Below the pieces are notes generated by a model, which worked only from the letters and a program-made list of their open reading frames with translations, ran no database searches and was not told the origin of the DNA. Both the position numbers and the translations under genes were made by a program. Positions 11,221 through 21,463 of a stretch of 64,000 nt of DNA are shown piece after piece (position 1 is the stretch's first letter; each line of letters opens with the position of its first letter). The stretch is from Thinopyrum elongatum. Lineage: Eukaryota > Streptophyta > Magnoliopsida > Poales > Poaceae. Location of the stretch: NCBI GenBank assembly GCA_011799875.1, contig CM022302.1, forward strand, positions 182,334,942 to 182,398,941, written 5' to 3'.

Positions 11221-12957
11221 TGTTGGAAATATGCCCTAGAGGCAATAATAAAATGGTTATTATTATATTTCCTTGTTCATGATAATTGTCTGTTAGTCAT
11301 GCTATAATTGTGTTATCCGGAAATCGTAATACATGTGTGAATACATAGACCACAACATGTCCCTAGTAAGCCTCTAGTTGACTAGCTCGTTGATCAATAG
11401 ATGGTTACGGTTTCCTGACCATGGACATTGGATGTCATTGATAACGGGATCACATCATTAGGAGAATGATGTGATGGACAAGACCCAATCCTAAGCCTAG
11501 CACTAGATCGTGTAGTTCGTTTGCTAAAGCTTTTCCAATGTCAAGTAACTTTTCCTTAGACCATGAGATTGTGCAACTCCCGGATACCGTAGGAGTGCTT
11601 TGGGTGCACCAAACGTCACAACGTAACTGGGTGGCTATAAAGGTGCACTACGGGTATCTCCGAAAGTATCTGTTGGGTTGGCACGAATCGAGACTGGGAT
11701 TTGTCACTCCATGTAACGGAGAGGTACCTCTGGGCCCACTCGGTAGGACATCATCATAATGAGCTCAATGTGATCAAGGGGTTGTTCACGGGATGATGTG
11801 TTACGGAAACGAGTAAAGAGACTTGCCGGTAACGAGATTGAACAAGGTATCGAGATACCGACGATCGAATCTCGGGCAAGTATCGTACCGATAGACAAAG
11901 GGAATTGCGTACGGGATTGATTGAATCCTCGACATCGTGGTTCATCCGATGAGATCATCGAGGAGCATGTGGGAGCCAACATGGGTATCCAGATCCCGCT
12001 GTTGGTTATTGACCGGAGAGTCGTCTCGGTCATGTCTGCGTGTCTCCCGAACCCGTAGGGTCTACACACTTAAGGTTCGGTGACGCTAGGGTTATAGAGA
12101 TATTAGTATGCGGTAACCCGAAGGTTGTTCGGAGTCTCGGATGAGATCCTGGACGTCACGAGGAGTTCCGGAATGGTCCGGAGGTAAAGATTTATATATG
12201 GGAAGTCCTATTTTGGCCACCGGAAAATGTTCAGGATTTTTCGGTATTGTACCGAGAAGGTTCTAGAAGGTTCCGGAGTGGGGCCCACTTGCATGGGGGG
12301 ACCCACATGAACGTGGGTAGTGGGGGCAAGGCCCCACACCCCTAGTCAAGGCGCACCAAGATTCCCCCTTAGAAGGAATAAGATCATATCCCGAAGGGAT
12401 AAGATCAAGATCCCTAAAAAAGGGGGATAACAATCGGTGGGGAAGGGAAAGGATGGGATTTCTTTCCTTCCACCTTTGCCAACGCCCCAATGGACTTGGA
12501 GGGCAAGAAACCAGCCCCCTCCACCCCTATATATAGTGGGGAGGTGCATGGGAGAAACAGCGCAGCCCCTGGCGCCTCCCTCTCCCTCCCGTGACACCTC
12601 TTCCTCCTCCAGTAGCGCTTGGCGAAGCCCTGCTGAAATCCCGCTGCTTCCACCACCACACCGTCGTGCTGCTGGATCTCCATCAACCTCTCCTCCCCCC
12701 TTGCTGGATCAAGAAGGAGGAGACGTCTCTGCTCCGTACGTGTGTTGAACGCGGAGGTGCCGTCCGTTCGGCGCTCGGTCATCGGTGATTTGGATCACGA
12801 CGAGTACGACTCCATCAACCCCGTTCTCTTGAACGCTTCCGCTCGCGATCTACAAGGGTATGTAGATACACTCCCCTCTCACTCGTTGCTAGATGACTCC
12901 ATAGATTGATCTTGGTGATGCGTAGAAAATTTTAAAATTCTGCTACGTTCCCCAACA
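11221..12957 (+). repeat. 3' LTR of the copia element
   Basis: 1737 bp, same length as the 5' LTR and differing by four substitutions that I could find. Near-identity marks a recent insertion. The right end (CCCCAACA) is followed at once by GTAAG, the second target duplication. Confidence 0.97.
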
Positions 12958-12962
12958 GTAAG
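12958..12962. repeat. Target-site duplication GTAAG, right copy
   Basis: Exact match to 4189-4193. Joining 4193 to 12963 restores the interrupted chromovirus leader. Confidence 0.97.
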
Positions 12963-13208
12963 TACAATAGGTTATATCATACATGCAGGATTTAATTATA
13001 CAAGCAGGACTTAATTATTCAAGATGCTTGCAGAAACCGTATACTACAAGACCACTTATTCAACTAGCGTACTACTTCGTCCTCTCAACGAGCTGTGGTC
13101 TGAGTCCATTACTCGCCATCTTACAAAAAAGGAAAAGAAGAAGAAACAGAAAATAAATATCTTACAACCACATCATCATAAAAAGACTACTACGGTGCTG
13201 ACGCTCGA
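12963..13208 (-). other. Chromovirus leader between the extra ORF and the copia insertion
   Basis: About 250 bp of AT-rich leader of the interrupted element with an A-rich stretch at 13128-13150. I see no ORF or site. Confidence 0.5.
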
Positions 13209-14009
13209 TCAGTCCTCACGGAGTGTCTGAGACACTGTAAGCACCGCTGAGGGTGAGTCCCAGCTGTGGCTCTCGAGACTCAACCTCCTCCTCCTCTGGG
13301 ATGGTCTCCAGTCGTGTAGCGGTTGATGCCACGCCTGTCTGAGGTGGCACCGTGTGTGTCGAAGTGGAGCTCTGGTCGGAACAGGAGCAGCCAAGCGACT
13401 AGCCTCATCACTCGGGGATGAGTGCTGAACCACGGGCTGAGTAGGAGAGTAGTGTGGTGGAGTCGGAATACGAGGGGCACGTGGTGAAGGTGAACGGAAC
13501 TCACTCCTGCGAGTGATCCTCGCACGAGCCAGGTCCATTCGTGCAGCAAGATGGTCGTCCACCAGTGCGGTAAAGATCGACTCGAGTGCCATGATGTACT
13601 GAACAAGGGGTTCGATCGCCCCATCCCTTTCTCCCGCAGTGCAGGAAAAAGCGTAATGGTTGGTATAAGGAACATGACACAGAAGGTAGTGATAGGGACG
13701 AGTCTGCATAATAGGTAGGATGTCCCTAAGACGTGCAATAGCCTCACGTGCGGCCATCTGGATAGCATGCCTCTCAGAGGGCATGACTCTCCCCATGAAA
13801 CGGTAGTTGCGAAAGGACAGGTTACTTCCACCCCGAATATATACCGAAGCCTGGTACATAGTAAGAGTGTCTGTGACCCTGTCAGGAAAAATCATGTACT
13901 CAGGACGGCTCAGAGACCTCATCGCATCCCTAGCGATGACGGCAAGAAGACGGGAAAATCCCGCCGGCTCGTTGGCAAAAATCTGGGATGGGCAGCTACC
14001 GCCAGACAT
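13209..14009 (-). CDS. Extra ORF between primer site and gag of the chromovirus, unknown function
   Basis: 266 codons, starting at ATG 14009-14007, about 150 bp after the primer site and upstream of gag in the element's own orientation. The first ~170 residues look like a folded protein: an N-terminal QIFANEPAGFSRLLAVIARDAM segment, RPEYMIFPDRVT, then hydrophobic and aromatic-rich stretches. The C-terminal ~95 residues are Pro/Ser/Arg-rich and may be partly frame-shifted. It is not Gag, protease or any pol domain; gag is separate and downstream. I recall similar ORFs next to retrotransposons in grass genomes annotated only as hypothetical proteins, but cannot check. A codon-sized frame this long in a decayed element suggests it was coding until recently. 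Confidence 0.7.
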   Translation of the reverse strand: MSGGSCPSQIFANEPAGFSRLLAVIARDAMRSLSRPEYMIFPDRVTDTLTMYQASVYIRGGSNLSFRNYRFMGRVMPSERHAIQMAAREAIARLRDILPIMQTRPYHYLLCHVPYTNHYAFSCTAGERDGAIEPLVQYIMALESIFTALVDDHLAARMDLARARITRRSEFRSPSPRAPRIPTPPHYSPTQPVVQHSSPSDEASRLAAPVPTRAPLRHTRCHLRQAWHQPLHDWRPSQRRRRLSLESHSWDSPSAVLTVSQTLRED

Positions 14010-14156
14010 CTACATCAGTAGACAAAAATCCAAACAGTCATATCATAAGAATATGATGACTAAGGAAAATTTGTTACGATGCATGAAATGCATGCTAAAA
14101 AAATGTTAGTACTGACTCGAGTGCTAGCGATCGTGCCTAGGGTTTCCTACAGTCAG

Positions 14157-14174
14157 CCTGGCTCTGGTACCAAG
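14157..14174 (-). other. Primer-binding site of the chromovirus
   Basis: On the minus strand the site reads TTGGTACCAGAGCCAGGC, three bases after the LTR end. It matches the initiator-Met tRNA type (TGGTAYCAGAGC) used by many plant gypsy elements and fixes the LTR boundary and orientation. Confidence 0.85.
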
Positions 14175-14836
14175 TCCTGTTGGGCCCCTTTCTGGGAATA
14201 AATCTCAGAAAAGGCCCTAAGTCACACCAGCCCCAAGATCAACACAACTAGTGGACTTCCTTGATACAGATAACCAGTACAAATAATATTACACAGGGTT
14301 GAGCCTGAAGGCTCAACAAAATTATTACAAACTCGCCAAATATATGGCAGTGGTGGAATATGACAGTGGTGTGGTGGTGATACATCTCTGATACAATAAC
14401 GTAAAGCCAAGCGTCAGAGTGAGGCTTGACTATTTTATTGGCGTAGCAGAAGCTCAGCGGAAGATACATGTGGTAGACTCCTATCTCACAGGTTGACTGA
14501 CTGGGACTCCTCTAAGCGTCGGGCTTGCTAGCGCAATCCTTCTCCACAAGCTCGTCCTCCTCCAAGTCTGGACAAGTAGATAGCCAGGGACAAGCCAGTG
14601 AGTATGTTGGAATGTACTCGCAAACATTATGAACAAAAGATATAATGGATGCACATGCTCATGTAGGAACATAATGACATGCTCATGCTGACTAAAATCC
14701 TGGTCATGACATAATTATAAAATGATGCGGAAGTAAATGAAACATGTTAGCCATAACCAGTCTTTTTAAAAATAAAAGCAAGTGAATGCCACGGGTAGTC
14801 TAGCCAACCCAAGTGACATTCAGAAAAATAAGAGAA

Positions 14837-15075
14837 ATGCCGGTCGGGTGTCTACAAGAGTAGTGGCGAGATAAACCGCCTGTTAACTCGAGAGACGCCA
14901 CGAGAGGTCTTGAAAAGAAATGCCTGTCGGGCGTCAAGTGACGCCACGGTTGGACTTGAAGAGAAATGCCAATCGGGTGTCCACAAGAATAGTGGCGGAA
15001 CCGCCTGTAAACTCGAGAGACGCCACGAGAGGTCTTGAAAATAATAGTTCAGTGCCCGGGGTAGTCTAGCCATCC
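14837..15075. repeat. Tandem repeat inside the 4.0-kb LTR
   Basis: Two units of about 125-130 bp sharing GTGTCYACAAGARTAGTGG, ACTCGAGAGACGCCACGAG and AGGTCTTGAAAA, with flanking half-copies of a GTAGTCTAGCCAWCCC motif at about 14800 and 15060. Confidence 0.75.
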
Positions 15076-16900
15076 CTTGAGACACTCAGGAAGAATACAA
15101 AATGAGAGACACGGGTTAGTCCACAATATTATGCATAGCCATAATAATATTTAATAAGCATAAAATAATCAAGGTAGCAACAGGGTATCAACAATTATAC
15201 TGCAAAAATGAGTCAGACACATTTTAATTATTTCCTCCGGAGACCAATACCGGGACCGACACTTGACCCACCCAGCTACGCCCTTTGACCGAGGACACGG
15301 CTATTCGAATAGTTTTATCTCTGCAGAGGGTGTACTCTTTACCCACAAGTAAAGGATTTCTTTAGTCAGTATCGTGATACTGACTAATTCCTATTACGGT
15401 CTTTGGGTTGAAAACACACCTGACCAGCACACACCAGAATAACTCTCCGGATGCCAGGAATCACCCAAAGCATCGTTCAAGAAAAACTCTAAGACAGAGA
15501 GACCAACGTCCTGCATGGGATCACTATTAATACGCACGGATTACAAGGGGTACCCCCCTCTCAGTCACAACCGGAAACACCCATGCCCCCTGACCCAATG
15601 ACATGATTTAGTCCAAGGCCTTTGGAAACCCTCATCGTGGCCCTCTGTACGGTGTGTACCTGGACAGGGGTTAACAACTTACTCAGCCGCACCTTCCTTG
15701 CGGAAGGACCCGTGGCAGCACGGTATCCAGCTAGGTGTAACGGAACAAGACTCGATCTAGGCCGACTCAGGAGGTGTTAATTAACATCACCGGAATATTC
15801 CACTTAAGTCACATGACACCACCGTGTCAAGCATAATGGCCCGTGCCCACCGGCACGTCCAAGGCAGGAGACACTCTCCCGTATTTCCACAACTTTACCA
15901 TGTCAGAAGAATCTCTTGCTTGAGTGATGTGCAAGCTATGAGCAAAAGAGATATGACCATGCATGCAAGTGCTAGTGACATACTACACATATGGTGCAAT
16001 ATCAACCGATGCAACATGCAAATGCAAATGCAATCACCATATCCCAAGTTCAATAATGCTTGCCTTGTCCAAAGTAGTCAGGTGAAAACCCTTCAAAATT
16101 CTTGATAAAGTTTCCCTCTTCTTTTTCTGAAAATTCAAAATCAACTTAAATTAAAATTTTTGGCAACAGTACAAAAAGTTGTCCCAAAACATTTTGAAAT
16201 AAATACTAAAAAAAACTAGAGAGAAAAATAAGAATTAAAAAAAGTTCAACTCAAACGGAGTTGTGGTTTAAAAGTTATTAAACTTTCAAAACCAGGGGTT
16301 TTTCTGTAAAAAGCCAGTCCCTGTGCGTTTATAAAGAAAATGCTTCGGGCCGAAATACGCTTCTCAGCGCGGAAGGCGTAAAAGTCGAGATTACGCCTTC
16401 ATTTTTAGACAGGGAAAAAGAAAAGAAAAAGCGCGAGGTGGGGTCCACCCGTCAGGTTCAAATATTTGAACCCGCGCGCGGAAACAGAGAGGAGACGACG
16501 TTCGCCGGCGGTGATCGCCGGGGTCTTGGAAGGCGGCGATGGTCGGAACATGACCAGGGAGGAGTGCCGCGTCGGAGGGAGGTGGTGGTGGTCGCCGGGG
16601 AGCACCTAAACGCCGGCGAGGTCGTCGGTTGCGGATGGTGGTTCGGTGGCATTGGGATTTCGTCGGAGAGAGCTCGGGGAGTGGAATTGAAGCGGGGAAT
16701 CGATGATTTGGTGGAATATATGACTACTGGCAAGATTTGAGCAGTTGAGGTGGAGTAACGACGATGAACGGATCGGTGGCAGTGGCGGCGGAGCGGTGAT
16801 CGGAGGGGAAGAAGAAGACCTCCTCGAGGTCGGGTGGGTGGTGTAGGGCGATTGGGAGGTGGTGGAGGCGATGGGTGAGAAGAACGGGGCTCGGGGGCCT

Positions 16901-16907
16901 TTATATA
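16901..16907 (-). promoter_or_regulatory. TATA box of the chromovirus LTR
   Basis: TATATAA on the minus strand in a GC-rich setting (GCCTATATAAAGGCC), oriented to drive transcription of the minus-strand element. Confidence 0.65.
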
Positions 16908-18197
16908 GGCGATCCCGAGGCGGTCCGGCGGGGTTCGGATCACGCCGGAGTTATGATGGTCGGCGAGGTCGGTTTGGGCGGTGCTCGTGGTCGGTGAGTG
17001 TTAGTGAGGGTGGAGGAAGCTGCCCAAAGCGCCAGCGCGAACGAGCTCGGGCTTGGTGGCTTTATCCACGGCGAGGTCGGTGTATGGGTGCGGCGGACGT
17101 CGTCCGTGTCCGGTGGCTGACAGGGGGCCAAGGGCGGCGTGATCAGCATGGAGAGAGTGCGGAGGAGGTGCCGCGTGGTGAGTAGTTAGGTGGGGCAGGT
17201 CAGCGAGGGAGTGAATATGGCGGGCACCGTGTGGATTAGCTCGGGTTGCCGCCGCCGAGGACGGAGGCAGGTGCACCGGCCTCCTTCTGTGCTGTCGGCG
17301 GTGAGGCACTGACGAGGAGGGGTCCAGGGCGGCGCAGTTACGAGGGAGGAGGCGTGGACGAGAAGGAGTGGGGATGGAGTGGAGTGCGCGGCGCCGTCGC
17401 TTCTGCCACTGAACCAAATTCAGTTAACTGAATTTTGGACAGCGATGAACAATGTGCACATTAGCTGTTTGATAAAATGACAGAAGGTGCTAGAGATTTT
17501 AGGATTTTGTGGGGATTTTTGTGGTAATGTGTGGATGCTCAAAAATGAGTTTGGCAGAGTTTGGGAATTTTTTGGTGCATTTAAAAATATGTTTGGATCA
17601 GGATTATTGAATCTGGTCCAAATTTGAATTGAGTGGGATTTGAAAATTTTGAACTGGGGTACCCCATGTTTTTGGAAAAATGGGTTGTGGGTACCATATA
17701 TTTGCTGGGATAATTTTGGTGGAGGTGGCATCCTTGTAGAAATGGTGGTTCCTTTGTAAACCAAAGAAATGATGGAATATATGAATTCCAACTTTGGAAT
17801 TTTTTTTTGGGTGGTGAAAAATATTTTTGTGGGGTAGGAAAGAGTTGGATTCTGTCCTAGATGAGGTGAGTGACTTGTGGGATAAATTTGGAGTGGAAGA
17901 AAATTTGTTGGATGGATTTTAGTAGGGCTAAAAGGAGGTGAAAAGGTTATTTCGTTTGAAAATTTAATTATCCCCAAAACTTTTCTTGCTAAAAATAAAT
18001 TGTTTGAAAACCCCAAAGTAATTATCCATATAATTTTAAACTCTTCAATCAGAATATTTAAAGAAGATTGAAACCCAAATAAAATTCGAAAAGGTTTTCA
18101 AATTGAAGAAAGGTGATATGACCAAAAATGGTTTTCAAAACTTTTATTTTAAACGAAAGATTTCAAATATTCGGAAAAATATTTTTGGGGTATTACA

Positions 18198-18754
18198 AAC
18201 ATGAATAGTACAAATACACTAGAATGGCAATTATAGGTATAACATACGAAGTACAAGTTTACTACCGTGCGAAGTGCAAGTTGTATACAAAAGTCATCAA
18301 AACCTCTCAACCTGTGATCTAATTTGTAAGATACTGACGCGAAGAACGTTCATTTTGCCCATGGCAAATCAAACGTTTTTATGACAACTTTAGTTGACGC
18401 AAGAATGACAAATTTAGTTGGTAAGCATGGCAATTTCGCCCGCTGTCCATTTTTTGCCAGAAAATTGCCATGCGTGTCAATTAAACTTGCCATCCTCATG
18501 TCAAACTGAAGTTGCCATAAAAAAAGTTCAATTTGCCATGGGTAAAATCTGAACGTTCATAATTTATCTTTTCCAAATATTTTTAATTTGGATGCTATGT
18601 TCAAGAGTTATTTCAGTTTCAAAATGGGACCTCGTGAAAAAAGTATACAGTAACCTCTTGTCCCTTTGAAAATCTCCCAAAACTGTGCTGCCTATCGCTC
18701 CTTGGGACATTTGAGGGTAACATTTAGAAGGGGTGGCATAATTTAGTATGTGCG
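18198..18754. other. AT-rich spacer with repeated GCCAT words
   Basis: No coding signal. The stretch 18350-18560 repeats variants of TTGCCATG and AACGTTCA in both orientations (for example GAACGTTCATTTTGCCCATGGCAAA near 18340 and its approximate inverse near 18525-18560). This suggests a decayed inverted-repeat DNA element of about 200 bp, but I cannot fix its ends. Confidence 0.4.
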
Positions 18755-18990
18755 GTGGAGAGCAATGATCCTGATCTGGCCTGTCAAGGAATCATATATA
18801 GAGAGCTCCACCTCTTTGGTAGGTTGAATTTTATTTGCGTTTCTTTTACAGATCTTTCGAGAGCTTGTAATACTTTAGTCCACACTCTAGCATTGTTTGG
18901 TTCGCTTCAAGAGGGGATCAGACAACCGTGGTCTGGTGAACTTCCAAATGATGTAATGGCTCGGACGATCAACATGTGTGTTGCGCCAAT
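18755..18990 (+). pseudogene. RNase H-like (RVT_3-type) domain fragment, plus strand
   Basis: The plus strand codes for GIIYRELHLFGRLNFICVSF, then LSRACNTLVHTLALFG and PW near the end. This is the pattern of the C-terminal half of the plant RNase H-like domain found in non-LTR reverse transcriptases and stand-alone copies (a YRELR helix, an F...VPR.CN..AH.LA motif). Only about 75 codons are recognisable; there is no N-terminal half with the catalytic Asp residues. A related copy lies on the opposite strand 70 bp away. Confidence 0.55.
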
Positions 18991-19081
18991 GTGCTTTTTA
19001 AATGGAATTCCTCATTCCATTAAACCATTGGCTCAAAATATCAACAACCACCAAAACGTTTACATCATCCGGCGTAGACTC

Positions 19082-19302
19082 AACGTAGGTACACATGGGT
19101 CGTAGCCACTAGCACCAATTGCCGCAAGGGCATGATCAACTTGCTTACACCCAGGGGGACTATAGGAGAAAAGAAAATAGCTGAAATTTAGCCTCATGAA
19201 CTGACGAAGCTCTCTATAAATGACACCCTCCTTTGACAGGTCGAGTTCCATACTCTGCATGGCCTTGAGGACTTGTTGGCAGTCTGACTTGCAGGGATGC
19301 GG
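19082..19302 (-). pseudogene. RNase H-like (RVT_3-type) domain fragment, minus strand
   Basis: The minus strand codes for SDCQQVLKAMQS, GVIYRELRQFMRLNFSYFLF and GCKQVDHALAAIGAS, ending at a stop near 19060. It is clearly related to the plus-strand fragment at 18755-18990 (shared YREL, RLNF, C..V.HALA positions) but diverged. The two lie tail to tail, so a transcript through both could fold into an imperfect hairpin. Confidence 0.55.
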
Positions 19303-19401
19303 ACTTCGGCGCCGCCGCACATGCCTCCACTTCAGCATGTCCGTTGTGCCAATGTGATTTTGGAAACAGATGTTCCATTTCAGAAAAGAACGGGTGCCTC
19401 A

Positions 19402-19404
19402 TAA
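19402..19404. repeat. Target-site duplication TAA, left
   Basis: TAA before the left terminal repeat, matched by TAA at 24958-24960 after the right one. A 3-bp TWA duplication is typical of PIF/Harbinger elements. Confidence 0.7.
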
Positions 19405-19764
19405 GAGCATCTCCAATAGAAGATGTAGATGTAAAAATATCTGGGACGCGTTTGGTAGGTTGCATTAGGTCGGGTCAGGCCCGCGCGGGCAGAATTTGGC
19501 CCGTTTGGTTGCCTGGCTCGCATGCGATTCGTGACCCGCACGAACCTCAAAGCAGGTATGGGCCTGGCTCTGGAGGAACGACCGAATCGACCGTTTTTCG
19601 CGAACCAGGCTCGCTCGAGCCACGCATGGTGAGCGCCTGCACGCATGGGAAAGCGCGGGAGACGATGCGACGGCTCATAACTCCTGACGCCCCCTCCCGT
19701 CACCTCCCTCGCCAATTCACACCCACTCCCTCCCTCTCAGTTCACAGCCCGTTCGGTTTCTCCG

Positions 19765-21463
19765 ATGGCAACGCCGCCATCTCGCCATGCCCCACCCACT
19801 CCAGTCATCGCCGGCAGCAATCCCATCCAAGAGAGGTGGATTGCCGGCCTCTCCGCAGCCGGAGTAGATCTGGCGGCGGCACTTCGAGCTCCCTCCCCTT
19901 TCTACACCATGTCGCCGCCCCAGGCCAATGCAGTGCCGGCGCCGGTCGCTCCGGCTCCGCCACCGGAGCCGGTGGTTCTCTCCTTCGGCTCAAACCTAGC
20001 GGGGATCCAATACCCGCCGACGCCGTCCTTTGCAGGCCCCTCTTATGGGGGTATTTTTACCCTCATATGAGGGTTTTCTCCTCTTCGTCCAGTGCAAGGG
20101 GAGGGGAGCTCCAGGACATCGGCATCGTCTTCGAGCCGGCGCAGGACGAGGTGCACGACAGTGGCCCTCGGAATGGTCGGGTCCTCTTCATTGGCGGCGC
20201 CAACACCCCACTTCCCACCGGGGTTTTCACCAGGACGGCATACGCTACACCGGCAACCCCCACTGTAAGCTCTCAAATCTCCCTTTGCTTCGTACTTAGG
20301 GTTCTTAGGGTAGTTCTAAGTGTGTTAGATTAGATTGTGGACAGTACATTCAACCAGATTCGATCCGATTCGACTGGATTCGACCGGATTTGGTCAAAAT
20401 CCACCGTTTTGGGGATGAACCAGAGTGCATGCGTACTTTATTCATCCCACATGGTTAGATTGTTCATAATGTAGTGTTAGTTTGCATCGTTTTAGTGCCA
20501 CATTGTTACTTTGTACTGCCAAATTGTTAGTTTGTAGTGGCACATTGTTACTTTGTACTGCCACATTGTTAGTTCTTAGTGCTATTACTAGTGTATATGC
20601 TACTGTTCTTGCTGCTGTTGTTAGTTCTTAGTGCTCCACTTGCTCTTGTTGCTAGGGTACGTGAGTGCATGTGGAATGCAAGTAGGACATACCTGAATGC
20701 CAAAAGTAGTAGGTGCAAGTAGGACATGTGAGTGGTGGCCTGATATGATCAGTGTTAGCACTGATAATTATAAGCATTGATCAGAGTAGCACTGATCATG
20801 TGTTAGTAGTGATCACTGTAGGCTATGTTCAGTGAGCATAGATGATATCCTACTTGTTATATTTGATCATGTGTCATATGTTGCTAACTGATGTCCATCT
20901 TGTTGACAAGGTAGTGAAGACGGAGTGGGGCAGAGCCGGTGGTGGTGCGTAGGTCGTCACCGATGGAGAGGGGGCAGAGGACCTCGTCCCCACCAACCAG
21001 TGGCTGAAAAGGGTGGTGCTCCTTGGCAGGGTGGACTACATGAGGATGCCACTGGGCGCTGGCAGGAGGCCGAGGACCGGCCACGAGGAGGGTGCACGGG
21101 AACCTATCAGGTTCTACGTGCAGACCAGTGACCAGGAGGACATCGCCATGCTTATCATCCCTCATAAATTCAAGCTGGTGATGAAGCAATGGCTGGTCAG
21201 CAGCCCTCCTTGCATCGTCAGCCTCTCCGCCTACAAGTGGTGTGAGTTTTGAGTCCAGGTGCAGATGTTCAAGGGGCACATAGTGCTGGAGCATGACTAG
21301 GAGTACTTCTACTGCCGGCACAAGATCGTCCCTGGCAACTTTGTAGTCTTCAAGCTCTCTGGCCTGGGGTTGAAGGTGCAGATCTTCAACGCTAGCAGCT
21401 CCAACATCTGCACGGTCCGGTGCTCGAAGCACAACTGCGTCGGCGACATTACACATGCCATGT
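19765..21463 (+). pseudogene. B3-domain-like gene fragment with one intron, captured by a transposon
   Basis: Exon 1 starts at ATG 19765 (MATPPSRHAPPTPVIAGS), is Pro/Ala-rich, is cut by TGA near 20068 and continues in another frame (GELQDIGIVFEPAQDEV to TAYATPATP). It ends at a GT donor at 20265 (CACT then GTAAGC). An AG acceptor at 20909-20910 opens exon 2, which carries in-frame stops at 20950 (TAG), 21250 (TGA) and 21298 (TAG) and ends near 21463. Exon 2 has the C-terminal half of a B3 fold (KGHIVLEHD, HKIVPGNFVVFKLSG, LKVQIF), the DNA-binding domain of plant-specific factors. The third stop falls where B3 proteins usually have a Trp. Exon structure and domain match are seen; the family name rests on memory. 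Confidence 0.6.
20265..20910 (+). other. Intron of the B3-like fragment
   Basis: 646 bp, GTAAGC...GACAAG, T-rich, with internal repeats of TGTTAGTTTGTAGTG-like words at 20470-20580. Presence of an intron means the fragment was captured as genomic DNA, not through an mRNA. Confidence 0.55.

Larger units (their letters stand above)
4194..12957 (+). mobile_element. Ty1/copia retrotransposon of the Angela/WIS/BARE group, full length
   Basis: An 8764-bp element bounded by two 1737-bp LTRs and a perfect 5-bp duplication. LTRs start TGTTGG and end CCAACA. It has a primer site after the 5' LTR, a long untranslated leader, one gag-pol region in the copia order (Gag, protease, integrase, RT, RNase H) and a purine tract before the 3' LTR. 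The LTR sequence and the Gag start (MANANVTLNF) are those I recognise for the Angela/WIS/BARE group of Triticeae. Aligning the LTRs by eye I find only 4 substitutions (near 4269, 4737, 4753 and 5847, with their 3' partners), or 0.23%. At the usual grass LTR rate of 1.3e-8 per site per year this is roughly 0.1 million years. Two frameshifts and one stop break the coding region. Confidence 0.97.
1..18197 (-). mobile_element. Ty3/gypsy chromovirus-type LTR retrotransposon, minus strand, split by a copia insertion
   Basis: Reading the minus strand from 18197 downwards gives a 5' LTR (18197-14178), a primer site (14174-14157), an extra ORF (14009-13209), gag, protease, RT, RNase H and integrase, which runs off the window at position 1. 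The domain order PR-RT-RH-INT is that of Ty3/gypsy. The RT sequence, an initiator-Met-like primer site and an LTR starting TGTAATACCC fit the chromovirus group, most likely Tekay/Del; that lineage call is from memory and moderate. The body is interrupted at 4194-12957 by a copia element. Flank 18198-18202 (AACAT) should be one copy of the target duplication; the other copy and the 3' LTR lie outside the window. The coding region is dead: two nonsense codons, a frameshift and a lost protease aspartate. Confidence 0.88.
14178..18197 (-). repeat. 5' LTR of the chromovirus, 4.0 kb
   Basis: On the minus strand it starts TGTAATACCCC (18197) and ends GGGGCCCAACA (14178), next to the primer site, giving 4020 bp, long for a plant LTR. 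A TATATAA box lies on the minus strand at 16907-16901, with a GC-rich transcribed part downstream (about 16900-16440), then an AT-rich region and a diverged tandem repeat. GC-rich open frames at 16405-17417 on both strands are not supported as genes. Confidence 0.85.

Noticed and set aside
16405..17431. GC-rich frames on both strands in the 4.0-kb LTR
   Set aside because: Arg/Pro-rich translations in several frames at once, no domain; effect of base composition.
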